DNA of 64,000 bases from Leeia speluncae (GTDB lineage Bacteria; Pseudomonadota; Gammaproteobacteria; Burkholderiales; Leeiaceae). Below are positions 28,958 to 39,268 of this stretch, piece by piece. The notes beneath the pieces are model-generated. The model was given only the letters and a program-made list of their open reading frames with translations, was not told the DNA's origin and made no database searches. Numbering within the stretch: position 1 is the first letter of the stretch; each line of letters opens with the position of its first letter. Made by a program: the position numbers and the translations under genes. Where the stretch lies: positions 1 to 64,000 of the forward strand of contig NZ_JAJBZT010000010.1 in NCBI RefSeq assembly GCF_020564625.1, written 5' to 3'.

Positions 28958-29857
28958 ATGCAATCTAGTCGAATTCAACTCGCCGAAGGTGGCTTATCTC
29001 TCTCCCGTATCGTGGCAGGCATGTGGCGAATGGCCGAATGGAACATGACCCCAACTGAACGCGCTGAATTAATTAATCAGTGTTTAGAACTAGGGGTCAC
29101 CACGTTTGATCATGCAGATATTTATGGTGACTATGCGGTAGAAACACTCTTTGGCGAAGGCTTACAGCTTATTCCCTCTATTCGCGAAAGCATCGAAATT
29201 GTCACCAAATGCGGCATCAAATTAATTTCAGACAAAAAGCCATCCCACAGCTTAAAACATTACGACACATCTGCCGCGCATATTCGTGCATCGGTAGAAA
29301 ACTCGCTCAAAGTATTGGGAACGGACTATATCGATGTACTGCTGATTCACCGCCCAGACCCATTAATGCACTATGATGAAATCGCAGAAATCTTCTCAAA
29401 GCTTGCCGCGCAAGGCAAAGTGAAGCACTTTGGGGTATCTAATTTCACGGCCACACAATTTAACGCCTTACATAAGCGTTACCCCTTGGTCACCAATCAA
29501 ATTGAATTATCTCCACTGCAATTAAGCCCAATGGACGATGGCATGCTCGATCTTCTCCAAGATTTAGCCATCCCGCCCATGCTCTGGTCTGCCTTAGGTG
29601 GTGGTCGATTATTTAACCCTGTATTTTTACAAAGCGAAGCAGGGATTACCTTAAAAGGCATTGCCGAAGAATGGAATGTTAGCCTTACCACTCTCGTCTA
29701 TGCGTGGTTGCTAAAACTCCCATCTCATCCACTGATTCTGACCGGTAGTGGCAGAATCGAAGCGATAGAAGAAGCCGTACAAGCATGCGACCTATTGCTA
29801 GACCGCATTACGTGGTTCAAGATTTTAGAAGCAGTGAGAGGGTGTGAGGTGGCGTAG
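28958..29857 (+). CDS. Aldo/keto reductase, YdhF-like
   Basis: NADPH-dependent oxidoreductase of 299 residues. The catalytic tetrad is visible: Asp and Tyr in FDHADIYGDYAVE, Lys in VTKCGIKL, His in LLIHRPDP; GVSNFTATQF is the usual family motif. Length and sequence style match YdhF. GGGGA Shine-Dalgarno 7 nt before the ATG. Substrate unknown. The stop codon abuts the end of the convergent AT-rich gene with no space between them. Confidence 0.88.
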   Translation: MQSSRIQLAEGGLSLSRIVAGMWRMAEWNMTPTERAELINQCLELGVTTFDHADIYGDYAVETLFGEGLQLIPSIRESIEIVTKCGIKLISDKKPSHSLKHYDTSAAHIRASVENSLKVLGTDYIDVLLIHRPDPLMHYDEIAEIFSKLAAQGKVKHFGVSNFTATQFNALHKRYPLVTNQIELSPLQLSPMDDGMLDLLQDLAIPPMLWSALGGGRLFNPVFLQSEAGITLKGIAEEWNVSLTTLVYAWLLKLPSHPLILTGSGRIEAIEEAVQACDLLLDRITWFKILEAVRGCEVA

Positions 29858-30214
29858 TTAATAACAAAATGCTGTCGAGGTTGATAAGTTCCATCTATAC
29901 CCTCTCTGATCTTTACCTGACGATCCTATGGCATTTATTGGAAACGGATCATCCATTTCAATTAATGTAACCTGATCGGGTCCCCAGAAAATAACTGCAT
30001 ATAATGAGAAAGAGTTATATCTATAAGAATTTGTCTTTCGATTTAATTCTTCTCCTTTAATTACTTGTGCATTAACCTTATATTGCTTACCTGTATTTTC
30101 GTATTTTGCACATACAGTAACTACTTGATAATTTTCTGCTTGAGCTGAAAAACAAATATTATAAAATACTATAAAAGCAATTGTTTTAGTTAGTAATAGT
30201 TTAAAATTTTTCAT
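29858..30214 (-). CDS. AT-rich secreted hypothetical protein
   Basis: Protein of 118 residues with a signal peptide (1-26, ending AQA) and two cysteines in the mature part (VTVCAKYEN and STAFCY), possibly one disulfide. No family recognised. The gene and its upstream 290 nt are much richer in A+T than the neighbours, which suggests recent acquisition. Its stop is directly adjacent to that of the aldo/keto reductase. The 293 nt between it and the next gene is AT-rich and shows no other gene or repeat. Confidence 0.55.
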   Translation of the reverse strand: MKNFKLLLTKTIAFIVFYNICFSAQAENYQVVTVCAKYENTGKQYKVNAQVIKGEELNRKTNSYRYNSFSLYAVIFWGPDQVTLIEMDDPFPINAIGSSGKDQRGYRWNLSTSTAFCY

Positions 30215-30507
30215 TTTATGCCTAAATATAATTATGTGTATTTTAAATATAGATTGGTTTTTTTATTTTTCAATATTTAAAAAATTGTTTTTTTAAATAT
30301 ATTGGATTTGTATTGTTCTGAAATGTTATTGATATTGGTAAACCACTTCAAAATTAGGTTGTAACTTACCTTATTCTACTGATGCGCCTTTCCTCATCTT
30401 CAGATAGAATCCGCGACACTTATCACGATCTTTTCGTCATCCAACACCCAAGATAGCCACAAGCTGTTACGGGATGTGAAAGACACCATACCAAGGAGTG
30501 TTTTCTT

Positions 30508-32190
30508 ATGAGTAGTATCAAATCCGTTTCTTCCGTTCGTAGTGGCGCCGATGTATTGCTAGAAATCCTCGAAAATGAAGGGGTGGAGTACATTTTCGGC
30601 AATCCAGGCACAACCGAACTTCCTCTGATTGATGCATTCTTACGTCACCCAGATGTGAAGTATGTGTTTGCCCTACAAGAAGCTTCTGCAGTGGCGATGG
30701 CCGATGGCTACGCGCAAGCGGCAAAGAAACCGGGTTTTGTGAACCTCCACACTGCCGGTGGTTTAGGCCATGGTATGGGGAATTTGATCAACGCCAAAGT
30801 TGCGCAAACCCCAATGGTGGTAACAGCAGGTCAGCAAGATTTACGTCATACCTTAACTGATCCGCTACTTTATGATGATTTAGTCAGCATTGCTCGCCCA
30901 TCTGTGAAATGGGCACAAGAAGTTACCAATGCAGCACAATTGCCGGTGTTGTTACGCCGTGCATTTAATGATGCCAACGCAGCGCCTCGTGGCCCGGTCT
31001 TCTTATCACTTCCAATGGATGTGATGGAACAGATGACAGATGTCTCTACTGATGGCCGCTCTCAAATTAACCGTGATTATATTGCCGGTAGTTTAGATGA
31101 GTTGGCACATGAACTAGCGATTATCCCTGCGGGTAGAATCGCGATTATTGCTGGCGATGAAATTCATGATTCAGATGGATCAGACGAAGTTGTTCAACTA
31201 GCAGAATTGCTAGGCGCACATGTGTATGGCTCTTCTTTCCCTGCTCGGATTCCGTACCCAACAGCACACGCCTTGTGGCGTGGCAATATGCCAACTAACG
31301 CAAAGTTAATTTCTGAAATTCTACAGAATTACGATGCCATTCTGGGCTTGGGTGGAAAATCGCTGATTACGATTTTATATAGCGAAATCCCTGCGATTCC
31401 TGCGGGTTGCTTGGTTTACCAATTATCTGCCGACCCTACCGATCTTGGCCGTACGTACGAAACCCGTTTTTCTACTATTGGTAATATCAAAGCTTCTCTA
31501 CAAGTGTTAATCCCGTTGCTAAATGCAGAATTGCGTAAGCATCAAATTAATAATCAAGCCTTGCTAGAGGCCGCCAAAGCAGAAAAGGCAGCAAAGCGCT
31601 TGCAATTAGCCGAATCTGTACAGGCTGCGTATGATGACGCGCCGATTTCTCCGTTAGTGGCCGCCTACGAAGCCGCCAGAGTAATTGGGCCAGAAATTGC
31701 GATTGTGGATGAAGCATTAGCCACAACCCATGCCCTTCGCCAAAGCTTAAATAGTGATTGCCCCGGGCAGTATTCCTTCTTCCGTGGTGGTGCGCTGGGT
31801 TGGGCGATGCCTGCGGCAGTGGGTTTTAGCTTGGGACGAGGTAGGGCACCAGTGGTGTGTTTTGTCGGCGATGGTGCTGCCATGTATTCGCCTCAGGCAC
31901 TTTGGACTGCCGCACATGAAAAACTGCCAATCACGTTTGTGGTGATGAATAACTTGGAATACAACATTCTGAAAAACTTCATGCGCGGGCAGTCTCACTA
32001 TACCTCTGCGCAAACCGGTAACTTTGTCGCGATGGATATTATTAACCCAGCGGTTGATTACCAAGCCCTAGCCACTTCCATGGGCGTCACCGCTTGCAAG
32101 ATTACTAAGGCATCTGAAATTGCACCAGCGATTGAGGCCGCTATCAAGAATGGCCAAACTAACCTGATTGAAATTATGATCGGGAAGTAA
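30508..32190 (+). CDS. ThDP-dependent decarboxylase, benzoylformate decarboxylase-like
   Basis: Thiamine-diphosphate enzyme of 560 residues (benzoylformate decarboxylase is 528). N-terminal PYR domain with cofactor Glu in FALQEASAVAMADGYAQA and His in NLHTAGG (equivalent to BFD Glu47 and His70); C-terminal PP domain with GDGAAMYSP...VVMNN, the Mg/ThDP motif. Two BFD active-site residues differ: Ser26 is Thr (NPGTTELP) and the region of His281 reads SLITILYSEIP without His. A 2-oxo acid decarboxylase or related lyase is likely; benzoylformate itself is uncertain. AAGGAG Shine-Dalgarno 9 nt upstream. It converges on the lactate operon. Confidence 0.75.
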   Translation: MSSIKSVSSVRSGADVLLEILENEGVEYIFGNPGTTELPLIDAFLRHPDVKYVFALQEASAVAMADGYAQAAKKPGFVNLHTAGGLGHGMGNLINAKVAQTPMVVTAGQQDLRHTLTDPLLYDDLVSIARPSVKWAQEVTNAAQLPVLLRRAFNDANAAPRGPVFLSLPMDVMEQMTDVSTDGRSQINRDYIAGSLDELAHELAIIPAGRIAIIAGDEIHDSDGSDEVVQLAELLGAHVYGSSFPARIPYPTAHALWRGNMPTNAKLISEILQNYDAILGLGGKSLITILYSEIPAIPAGCLVYQLSADPTDLGRTYETRFSTIGNIKASLQVLIPLLNAELRKHQINNQALLEAAKAEKAAKRLQLAESVQAAYDDAPISPLVAAYEAARVIGPEIAIVDEALATTHALRQSLNSDCPGQYSFFRGGALGWAMPAAVGFSLGRGRAPVVCFVGDGAAMYSPQALWTAAHEKLPITFVVMNNLEYNILKNFMRGQSHYTSAQTGNFVAMDIINPAVDYQALATSMGVTACKITKASEIAPAIEAAIKNGQTNLIEIMIGK

Positions 32191-32228
32191 TTTCACGTTC
32201 CACTTTGTATTTCAGCGACAAAAACTAG

Positions 32229-32262
32229 GGCGGTCTACTTGATCAAGTAGGTCGCCTTTTTT
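32229..32262 (+). terminator. Terminator of the ThDP enzyme gene
   Basis: A 12-bp stem with two G-U pairs (32229-32240 with 32245-32256) closes GATC and is followed by six T. Confidence 0.88.
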
Positions 32263-32320
32263 ATTAGATAGTACGGAAGAAAATACAGATACGCGATTTG
32301 AATGAACGGGTCGTTGGGAT

Positions 32321-32353
32321 AAAAAAATCCCTCTGGCCTCACGACCAGAGGGA
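32321..32353 (-). terminator. Terminator of the lut-dld-lldP operon
   Basis: A perfect 9-bp stem (32328-32336 with 32345-32353, loop 8 nt) is followed on the minus strand by seven T. It lies about 100 nt after the lldP stop. Confidence 0.9.
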
Positions 32354-32454
32354 AATGCCCACAACATACCGGTTGGTAGCCATATGAAGGCTGGTGGATC
32401 CCCCCAAACCAGCCTATTCATGCCAACCAGTGTTGCCCGGTTTGCACGACCTAC

Positions 32455-34113
32455 TTAGATGTAGTAAGCCATGACGTAAGTCATAATGCCCACGAATGAG
32501 CAGAAGATTAGACTGTGTTTCAAGGTGAAACGTAGCAAGTCAGATTCTTTACCTACCAAGCCAACCGCCGCGCAAGCCACAGCGATAGATTGTGGAGAAA
32601 TCATCTTACCTGTCACACCACCAGTAGTGTTTGCTGCTACAAGCAAGGTATCCGATACACCAAGTTGGTGAGCGGTAGTGGCTTGTAGTGAGCTGAACAA
32701 CGCATTAGATGAAGTATCAGAACCAGTTAAGAACACACCCAACCATCCCAAGAATGGAGAGAAGAATGGGAATGCAGAACCAGTTGCTGCTAGTACCAAC
32801 GCTAGGGTTGATGACATACCAGAGTAGTTAGCAACAAAGGCAAACGCCAACACCATACCAATAGAGATGATTGGGCGTTTTAGTTCTACTAGGGTTTCTT
32901 TGAAGGTACGGATACCATCTGCTGGTTTCATTTTCAGCACAATCATACTGATGATTGCTGAAATCAGAATGGCACTACCAACTGCATTGAACCAGTCAAA
33001 CTTCAGAATTGCTTCGTATGGTTTGGCTTCGGTCACAATCGGAGGCATTTTCATTACTAGATTGTCTAGGTGTGGAACATGGAATTTAATTACCCAGTTC
33101 TCTAGCGAACCACCTTTTGCGAACAATGCTTTGAATGGCTTGATACTCCAGATTGTTACCATCACGGTAAGAATCAAGAATGGAGACCATGCTTTAAAGA
33201 TTTGACCGCCAGTGTATTTCACTGTGGATGTTTTTGCTGCAACCGCTGCCGTACCTTCTTTTTTCGCAAAAGTGAAGATGTTCTTTGGTTGCCAGAATTT
33301 TAGGAACACAGTCAAACATACCAAGCTAACTAGCGCAGAAGTAATATCAGGTAACTCTGGGCCAACGTAGTTAGATGTGAAGTACTGTGTAATCGCAAAA
33401 GAAGCACCTGCAACCAATACTGCTGGCCATGTATCTTTCACGCCTTTAAAGCCATCCATCATCATCACTAGCCAGAATGGCACGATCACAGACAAGATAG
33501 GCAATTGGTGACCAGCAACCGCACCAATGTGGAATGGATCAATACCGGTTACCTGACCTGCAACAATAATAGGAATACCCATTGCACCAAAGGCAACTGG
33601 CGCGGTGTTTGCAATCAAACACAAACCAGCAGCGTATAGCGGGTTGAAACCTAGGCCAACTAGCAAAGCAGCGGTAATCGCTACTGGCGCGCCGAAACCT
33701 GCAGCACCTTCTAGGAACGCACCGAAAGAGAAGCCAACTAGCAGCATTTGCAAGCGCTGATCTTCGGTAATAGAAAGTACAGATGCGCGGATCACATCAA
33801 ACTGGCCTGTTTTCACGGTAATTTTGTACAAGAAAACAGCGGTGATAATAATCCAGGCAATAGGCCATAAGCCGTAGGCAAAGCCATAAGCAGCAGCGGC
33901 AAATGCTATATCAACTGGCATTTTGTAAGCAGCAATGGCAATGACTAACGCGATTACAACGGTAATCGTGCCAGCAATGTGGCCTTTCATGCGAAATACA
34001 GCTAACGCAAGAAAGAAGAAAATAATAGGTACAGCTGCTACAAATGCAGATAGCCCCAAGCTACCTAGCGGTGCATAGACTTGTGTCCATGTTGGCATGA
34101 GAGGTTCCTCCAT
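32455..34113 (-). CDS. lldP: L-lactate permease
   Basis: Inner-membrane lactate/glycolate:H+ symporter of 552 residues, with about 14 helices. Length and motifs such as [27 protein letters not shown] and [16 protein letters not shown] match LldP/GlcA. It is the last gene of the lactate operon, with a 192-nt gap after dld that may hold an internal promoter. GAGGAACC-type Shine-Dalgarno before the ATG. The permease takes both lactate enantiomers and glycolate in E. coli, which suits the neighbouring Dld and LutABC. Confidence 0.93.
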   Translation of the reverse strand: MEEPLMPTWTQVYAPLGSLGLSAFVAAVPIIFFFLALAVFRMKGHIAGTITVVIALVIAIAAYKMPVDIAFAAAAYGFAYGLWPIAWIIITAVFLYKITVKTGQFDVIRASVLSITEDQRLQMLLVGFSFGAFLEGAAGFGAPVAITAALLVGLGFNPLYAAGLCLIANTAPVAFGAMGIPIIVAGQVTGIDPFHIGAVAGHQLPILSVIVPFWLVMMMDGFKGVKDTWPAVLVAGASFAITQYFTSNYVGPELPDITSALVSLVCLTVFLKFWQPKNIFTFAKKEGTAAVAAKTSTVKYTGGQIFKAWSPFLILTVMVTIWSIKPFKALFAKGGSLENWVIKFHVPHLDNLVMKMPPIVTEAKPYEAILKFDWFNAVGSAILISAIISMIVLKMKPADGIRTFKETLVELKRPIISIGMVLAFAFVANYSGMSSTLALVLAATGSAFPFFSPFLGWLGVFLTGSDTSSNALFSSLQATTAHQLGVSDTLLVAANTTGGVTGKMISPQSIAVACAAVGLVGKESDLLRFTLKHSLIFCSFVGIMTYVMAYYI

Positions 34114-34305
34114 GAACTGATGCCTGCATCTTTTGTGCGGTCATTCAGCTCAGTTTTTGTTAGTGTTTGCCTCATCGGCATTTTGTTTGTTTTGCCTTGC
34201 GTATTTACATCACAAGGCAAGTGATGATCGATTTGGGTGTTATGGGCTGGTCATCGCTTTTTTGGGTGTCTCCTCAAGTTAGATGAAGTGTTTCCGGCTT
34301 ATTAT

Positions 34306-37125
34306 TTAGTTGCCGGTTGTTGTACAGGCATCGAGTAGCGCTTCAATGCTGGCGTATTCGATACCACTATGTTCTGTCAGACCAATCTGACAAGTACGGC
34401 TCATAGAGACACCGTGCTGACAGCTATCTGGCAGTTGTTTTTTCAATTTGCGTAGACCATTTGCGTTTAGCTCTGGTAACTCAAATCCTTTGTTGCCAGC
34501 AAAACCACAGCAAGCAATGTCTGGCACATTAATTTTTTGTGCGCAGGCACTAGCGAGTGCAACTAAATGCGAACCTGTACCCATGCGGCTTGCGCTACAA
34601 GGGACATGAACTGCGAGTTCACCAATTTGTTTGCTGACTTTGACGTTTGGCAGCACTTGTTGGCGCAAGAAAGTAGCTGCATCAAATAGCTTCAGACGAC
34701 TATCTAATTTGCCTTCTTGCTGTGCTTGCATAATGCGGTAGGCGCATGGGCTGTTATCTAGGTAAACCGGTAACTCACCATTTTTAGATGCCGCTAATAG
34801 CGCACCATTTAGGCTGGTTGTCGATTCATCTGCCGCTTCTTTTGCATTGGCAGAGATAAACGGCTGCCCACAGCATAGTTTGTCCATTTGTGGTGGGAAG
34901 ACCGGATCAAACCCTGCTTTTTGTAAGAGGCTAATCGTATGTTCTGCCAAGCTTTGTTGGCCGGTTGTACCTTCTGCCACTGTGCGGTTAACACAGCTCA
35001 CGAAGTACACCACTGGCGATTTGCCACGTAGAGCAGGTGCCTGAATCTGACGTGCCGCCTTTGGCATGCTCGCCGGCAGAATAGGAATACCTTTAAAGGT
35101 TTTATGAAGCGCTTTGGTGGCTTCGTTCATGCTATCAGCGCCTAGGACGTGGCTTAGACGGATGGCAATGCGTGTCCCACGCGTCATCCATTGCATATTG
35201 CGGGCAGCAAAACGAGCACGGCCAGTTTTTTTGCTATCACCCTTTAGCTTCTTCATTAATTCGCCAGTATTAATGCCAACTGGGCAACGGGTGGCACACA
35301 TGCCGGTGGCGGCACAGCTATCTACACCCGCATATGGATAGTGTTGACGGTAATACGCTAGTTCATCTGCTGCCTTGCCTGAACGGCGAAGGTCTTCCAT
35401 GCGTCTCCACATCACAATCCGCTGACGTGGGGTGAGGCTTAGCCCATTAGACGGACAGGCTGCTTCACAGAAACCACATTCAATACATTTATCGACAATT
35501 GGGTCTGCAGCAGGCAAGCGCTTGATGTTTTCTAAGTGAACAGAGGCATTACCACTAATAATGACATCAGGGTTGAGCAGGTTTTCAGGATCAAACAGGT
35601 GTTTGATTTCGCACATAATGGCGTAAGCAGCATCACCCCATTCTTGTTTCACAAATGGCGCAACGTTTCTACCTGTACCGTGTTCAGCTTTTAGTGATCC
35701 ACCAAAGCGATCAGCCACTAATTCAGCAATGGCTTTCATAAAGCCATCGTAACGGGCAACTTCGCTAGGGCTTTCTAGATCTGGTGCAAAGACGAAGTGA
35801 AGGTTACCTTCTAAGGCGTGACCGAAGAGTAGGGCATCTGGGTAGCCGTGTTCATCGAACAGGGCGGTTAATCCACGAACGCCTTCTGCTAGGTGATCAA
35901 CAGGGAAGGCTACATCTTCAATAATAACGGTCGTACCCAGTGCGCGAGTTGCACCCACGGCAGGAAATAGGCCTTTACGCACAATCCAATAGGTTTCGCA
36001 AACAGCAGGGTCAGTAGAAAAACCACTGTAAGCAGAAGGGTGGAAGTCTTCTAATACTTTACCAATGTGGGCGATTTGTTTATTTAGCGTTTCAGCATCT
36101 GCACCATGGGTCTCGATTAGTAGACAAGCTACTTGATCGCTAATGGTTTGGTACATAAAGTCTGGCAGGCCTTTTTTGTTCTGCACGGCACGAATACTGC
36201 GAGAATCAATCAGTTCTACCGCTTCAACCGGTGCGCTTTCACGAAGTGCCGTTACTGCGCGGCAACAGTTGTCTAATTCATCAAACAATACCAAGCAAGA
36301 TGCCTTGTGCGGATGATCTGCAACCGTGTTGAAAGTCACTTCACTAATGAAGCCCAATGTACCTTCAGAACCCACCATCAGGTGGCTTAGCATGTCGATT
36401 GGATCGGTATAGTCCAATAAAGCGTTAATGCCGTAGCCAGTGGTGTTTTTTAGGCGATACTTGTGACGTACTTTTTCTTTTAACGCTTCATCTGCCTGAA
36501 TGCGGCCAGACAATTGCATTAAGCCGTTTAGTAGGTTTTTGTGGCTAACACGGAAATTCGCTACAGATGACGTATCGCTTGTATCAAGGATCGTGCCATC
36601 AGCGAGCATCACACGTAGGTGTTGAAGTGTGTGGTAGGTATTGTGGTGCGTACCACAGCACATTCCAGAAGAGTTGTTTGCAACAATCCCGCCAATTTTC
36701 GCCGCACCAATCGATGCAGGATCGGGACCAATTTTCTTGCCAAAAGGAGCGAGCAATTTATTCGCTTGCGCACCAATCATGCCTGGTTTGACTTTGAGTT
36801 GCGCGCCATGATTCAGCACTTCACCCTGATCAAAACCATCACCCATTACCACTAAGATGGAGTCACTCACTGCTTGACCAGACAAACTCGTACCTGCCGC
36901 ACGGTAGGTAACCGGTAGTTTGTGCTGATTGGCCGCCGCCATAATTGCACTAACCTCCGCTTCATTGTCTACCCGAATCACAATCTTCGGAATCAGACGA
37001 TAGAAGCTTGCATCTGTCCCATAAGCCAATGTAGACATTGGATCGGTAAACAGACGATTTGTAGGCACTTTTGTGCAAATTTCCTCATAGAAGGCCTGGT
37101 AGGCAGCGGGCAATTGATGCGTCAT
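34306..37125 (-). CDS. dld: Respiratory D-lactate dehydrogenase, FAD/Fe-S type (Dld-II)
   Basis: Oxidoreductase of 939 residues that passes electrons from D-lactate (or another 2-hydroxy acid) to the respiratory chain. Domains in order: FAD-binding PCMH (about 30-270, AAGTSLSGQAV), GlcD-type C-terminal FAD oxidase (about 270-530), two 4Fe-4S clusters (CIECGFCEAACP and CAATGMCATRCP), and two CCG/heterodisulfide-reductase motifs (KLCCGQPF, ACCGFAGNKG). This is the large Dld-II form. The ATG at 37125 starts MTHQLPAAYQAFYEE; an earlier in-frame start inside lutB is unlikely. It lies 2 nt after the lutB stop. Confidence 0.9.
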   Translation of the reverse strand: MTHQLPAAYQAFYEEICTKVPTNRLFTDPMSTLAYGTDASFYRLIPKIVIRVDNEAEVSAIMAAANQHKLPVTYRAAGTSLSGQAVSDSILVVMGDGFDQGEVLNHGAQLKVKPGMIGAQANKLLAPFGKKIGPDPASIGAAKIGGIVANNSSGMCCGTHHNTYHTLQHLRVMLADGTILDTSDTSSVANFRVSHKNLLNGLMQLSGRIQADEALKEKVRHKYRLKNTTGYGINALLDYTDPIDMLSHLMVGSEGTLGFISEVTFNTVADHPHKASCLVLFDELDNCCRAVTALRESAPVEAVELIDSRSIRAVQNKKGLPDFMYQTISDQVACLLIETHGADAETLNKQIAHIGKVLEDFHPSAYSGFSTDPAVCETYWIVRKGLFPAVGATRALGTTVIIEDVAFPVDHLAEGVRGLTALFDEHGYPDALLFGHALEGNLHFVFAPDLESPSEVARYDGFMKAIAELVADRFGGSLKAEHGTGRNVAPFVKQEWGDAAYAIMCEIKHLFDPENLLNPDVIISGNASVHLENIKRLPAADPIVDKCIECGFCEAACPSNGLSLTPRQRIVMWRRMEDLRRSGKAADELAYYRQHYPYAGVDSCAATGMCATRCPVGINTGELMKKLKGDSKKTGRARFAARNMQWMTRGTRIAIRLSHVLGADSMNEATKALHKTFKGIPILPASMPKAARQIQAPALRGKSPVVYFVSCVNRTVAEGTTGQQSLAEHTISLLQKAGFDPVFPPQMDKLCCGQPFISANAKEAADESTTSLNGALLAASKNGELPVYLDNSPCAYRIMQAQQEGKLDSRLKLFDAATFLRQQVLPNVKVSKQIGELAVHVPCSASRMGTGSHLVALASACAQKINVPDIACCGFAGNKGFELPELNANGLRKLKKQLPDSCQHGVSMSRTCQIGLTEHSGIEYASIEALLDACTTTGN

Positions 37126-37127
37126 GA

Positions 37128-38570
37128 TCAGTGTTTCTCTCGCTCTTTGAGTAATTGGTGTAGGGTCTTCGGTGCCGGTTTCATTGGCACGTGGTTTTGT
37201 GTCCAACCGGCTTGTTGTACCGGTGTTAGTGCGCGTAAATGGCTAGCCGTCCAGCCAAATAAGCGATAATTTCTGGATTTACCCATTACCCCACGCCAAG
37301 TACGCCATGCCAGCGTTTCCTTGGTTGTTCTTGCTGCGCCTTGGCCTTTTAGTGGATGCGCAACCGATTCGTTGGCATCGCGTTGGCTTTCTTCACGTAA
37401 GCGCATCAGCATTTCAGGGATAGGAATTTTGACTGGGCAAACCTCACCGCAAGCGCCGCATAGGCTAGAAGCGGTAGGTAAGTCGGCCGTGTTTTCAAGC
37501 CCCAATAAGTGAGGAGAAATGATTTCCCCAATCGGACCTGGGTAAGTCGTGCCGTAAGCATGCCCACCAATGCGGGTATACACTGGGCAATGGTTCATAC
37601 AGGCGCCACAACGAATACACTGCAAGGTTTTGCGTAGTTGGGTATCTGCGTAAGCCTGGCTACGACCATTGTCTAGCAAGACCAAATGCACTTCGCGCGG
37701 ACCATCTAATTCTCCCGGTTTACGAGGAGAAGAGATCATGTTGAAGTAGGTGGTAATGGGTTGGCCAATAGCCGAACGGGTGAGTAGGCTATATAGCGGC
37801 ACGACATCCGACAGTTTTTCGACGACTTTTTCGATACCGGTAATCGCGATGTGCATATCCGGAATTGTCGTACACATACGGCCATTACCCTCGTTTTCCA
37901 CCAAACAAAGGGTACCGGTTTCAGCTACCGCAAAGTTCACACCGGATACACCCACATCTGCAGTCATGTACAGATGGCGCAGCGCATTGCGACCAATCTG
38001 AATCAGTTCATCTACATCTTCTGTGTAAGGTGTTTGTGGAATATTTTCGCTAAATAGTTTCGCGATTTGCGCTTTGGTCTTGTGAATGGCCGGCATAATA
38101 ATATGCGTTGGTTTTTCACCCGCCATCTGGACGATATATTCGCCCATATCACTTTCAACCGCGGTAATCCCTTTGGCTTCTAAATGGTGATTCAGCTCGG
38201 TTTCTTCACTGACCATCGATTTGCCTTTTACCACCAATTTTCCTTGGCGGCTGGCAATCAGCTCTTCAATAATCTGATTCGCTTCTGTGGTGGTTTCTGC
38301 CCAGTGAACCTTTACACCATTAGCAGTTAATTGCGCTTCTAGTTGTTCTAGCAGGCTAGGTAGCTTCGCTAAACAACGTTGGCGAATGGTTTCGCCTAGT
38401 TTTCGTAATTGCTGAAGTTCATCTTCATCTGGAAAAGCAGAACGGCGCTTATTCATTAAGAAGTCCATTGCGGTACGAAGACTCGTCCGCAATTCGCCGT
38501 CTTTTAATGCTTCACGCGCGTTTTGTTTAAATTCACGAGATGGATAAATAGTGACTGGATGTTGGCTCAT
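37128..38570 (-). CDS. lutB: L-lactate utilisation iron-sulfur protein LutB
   Basis: Fe-S protein of 480 residues, subunit of the LutABC L-lactate oxidising complex. N-terminal LUD domain (about 60-300, VVKGKSMVSEETELN; VGVSGVNFAVAETGTLCL), then two 4Fe-4S motifs, CIRCGACMNHCP and CGACGEVCP, and a C-terminal LutB domain. Its start overlaps lutC by 4 nt. Dld and LutABC side by side would let the cell use both lactate enantiomers. Confidence 0.93.
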   Translation of the reverse strand: MSQHPVTIYPSREFKQNAREALKDGELRTSLRTAMDFLMNKRRSAFPDEDELQQLRKLGETIRQRCLAKLPSLLEQLEAQLTANGVKVHWAETTTEANQIIEELIASRQGKLVVKGKSMVSEETELNHHLEAKGITAVESDMGEYIVQMAGEKPTHIIMPAIHKTKAQIAKLFSENIPQTPYTEDVDELIQIGRNALRHLYMTADVGVSGVNFAVAETGTLCLVENEGNGRMCTTIPDMHIAITGIEKVVEKLSDVVPLYSLLTRSAIGQPITTYFNMISSPRKPGELDGPREVHLVLLDNGRSQAYADTQLRKTLQCIRCGACMNHCPVYTRIGGHAYGTTYPGPIGEIISPHLLGLENTADLPTASSLCGACGEVCPVKIPIPEMLMRLREESQRDANESVAHPLKGQGAARTTKETLAWRTWRGVMGKSRNYRLFGWTASHLRALTPVQQAGWTQNHVPMKPAPKTLHQLLKEREKH

Positions 38571-39268
38571 TGTGCATCCTCCAAGTCAGCTGGAGAGATA
38601 TCATCCGGCAAGCAAGCAAAGACGATGACATCTTTCGGACCGTGCGCACCATAAGCTAGGGTTAGCTGAATATCAGCTGTTTTAGATGGGCCGGATACCA
38701 AAACTGCATTGGTAGGCATGCCTTTTTCCCAATTTAGGCCACTCATGGCACTAAAAAAGTCTGGGTAAAGAGTGCTGGTATCAAACAGAATAAAATGCGT
38801 TGGCGGCACTAGACTCATGCTTCTAGGTGCTGCTGCATTTGGCCATAAAACCAAGGTGCCCGTTTTGGCGATGCCGCAAAGGCAATCGGTGATACTCGCA
38901 TCAATTTTATTAAACAGCGCTTCTTTCCATTCCTCGATTGGCTTATCAAAGCGCCAAACATCGGTTGCTTGGGTTGCTTGGGTTGATAGAGCTGCACTGG
39001 CCATGTCGCCAAGAGAAGAATTTGGTACAAGAAAGTTTTGGATTTGGCGCTGGCTAATCTGCGTTTTTAGCGCGTCAGTCCAGTGGGCTTGTGTCGTCCA
39101 GATAATTTCTGTTTTCACGGAGCGCATCATGCTTGCCCAATGGCGCAATAAGGTAATGCGATCTGCCTTGGTAGCAAACTTTTCGAAATAAGCTGCGGTA
39201 TCTGGTTCTACAACCGGTGTCGTTGGCGCAGCTTTCAATCTGGCAAAAATATTGGCTCTCGCGTTCAT
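38567..39268 (-). CDS. lutC: L-lactate utilisation protein LutC
   Basis: LUD-domain protein of 233 residues, third component of the LutABC complex. The family motif region is ITDCLCGIAKTGTLVLWPNA with LVPPTHFILFD. Its ATG overlaps the end of lutA by 4 nt and its stop overlaps the lutB start by 4 nt. The order A-C-B differs from the A-B-C order in Bacillus. No cofactor-binding cysteines are evident. Confidence 0.9.
   Translation of the reverse strand: MNARANIFARLKAAPTTPVVEPDTAAYFEKFATKADRITLLRHWASMMRSVKTEIIWTTQAHWTDALKTQISQRQIQNFLVPNSSLGDMASAALSTQATQATDVWRFDKPIEEWKEALFNKIDASITDCLCGIAKTGTLVLWPNAAAPRSMSLVPPTHFILFDTSTLYPDFFSAMSGLNWEKGMPTNAVLVSGPSKTADIQLTLAYGAHGPKDVIVFACLPDDISPADLEDAQ

Noticed and set aside
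34192-34220. 8-bp inverted repeat TTGCCTTG/CAAGGCAA between dld and lldP as a terminator
   Set aside because: On the minus strand it is followed by A-rich, not T-rich, sequence; lldP is more likely co-transcribed or has its own promoter.
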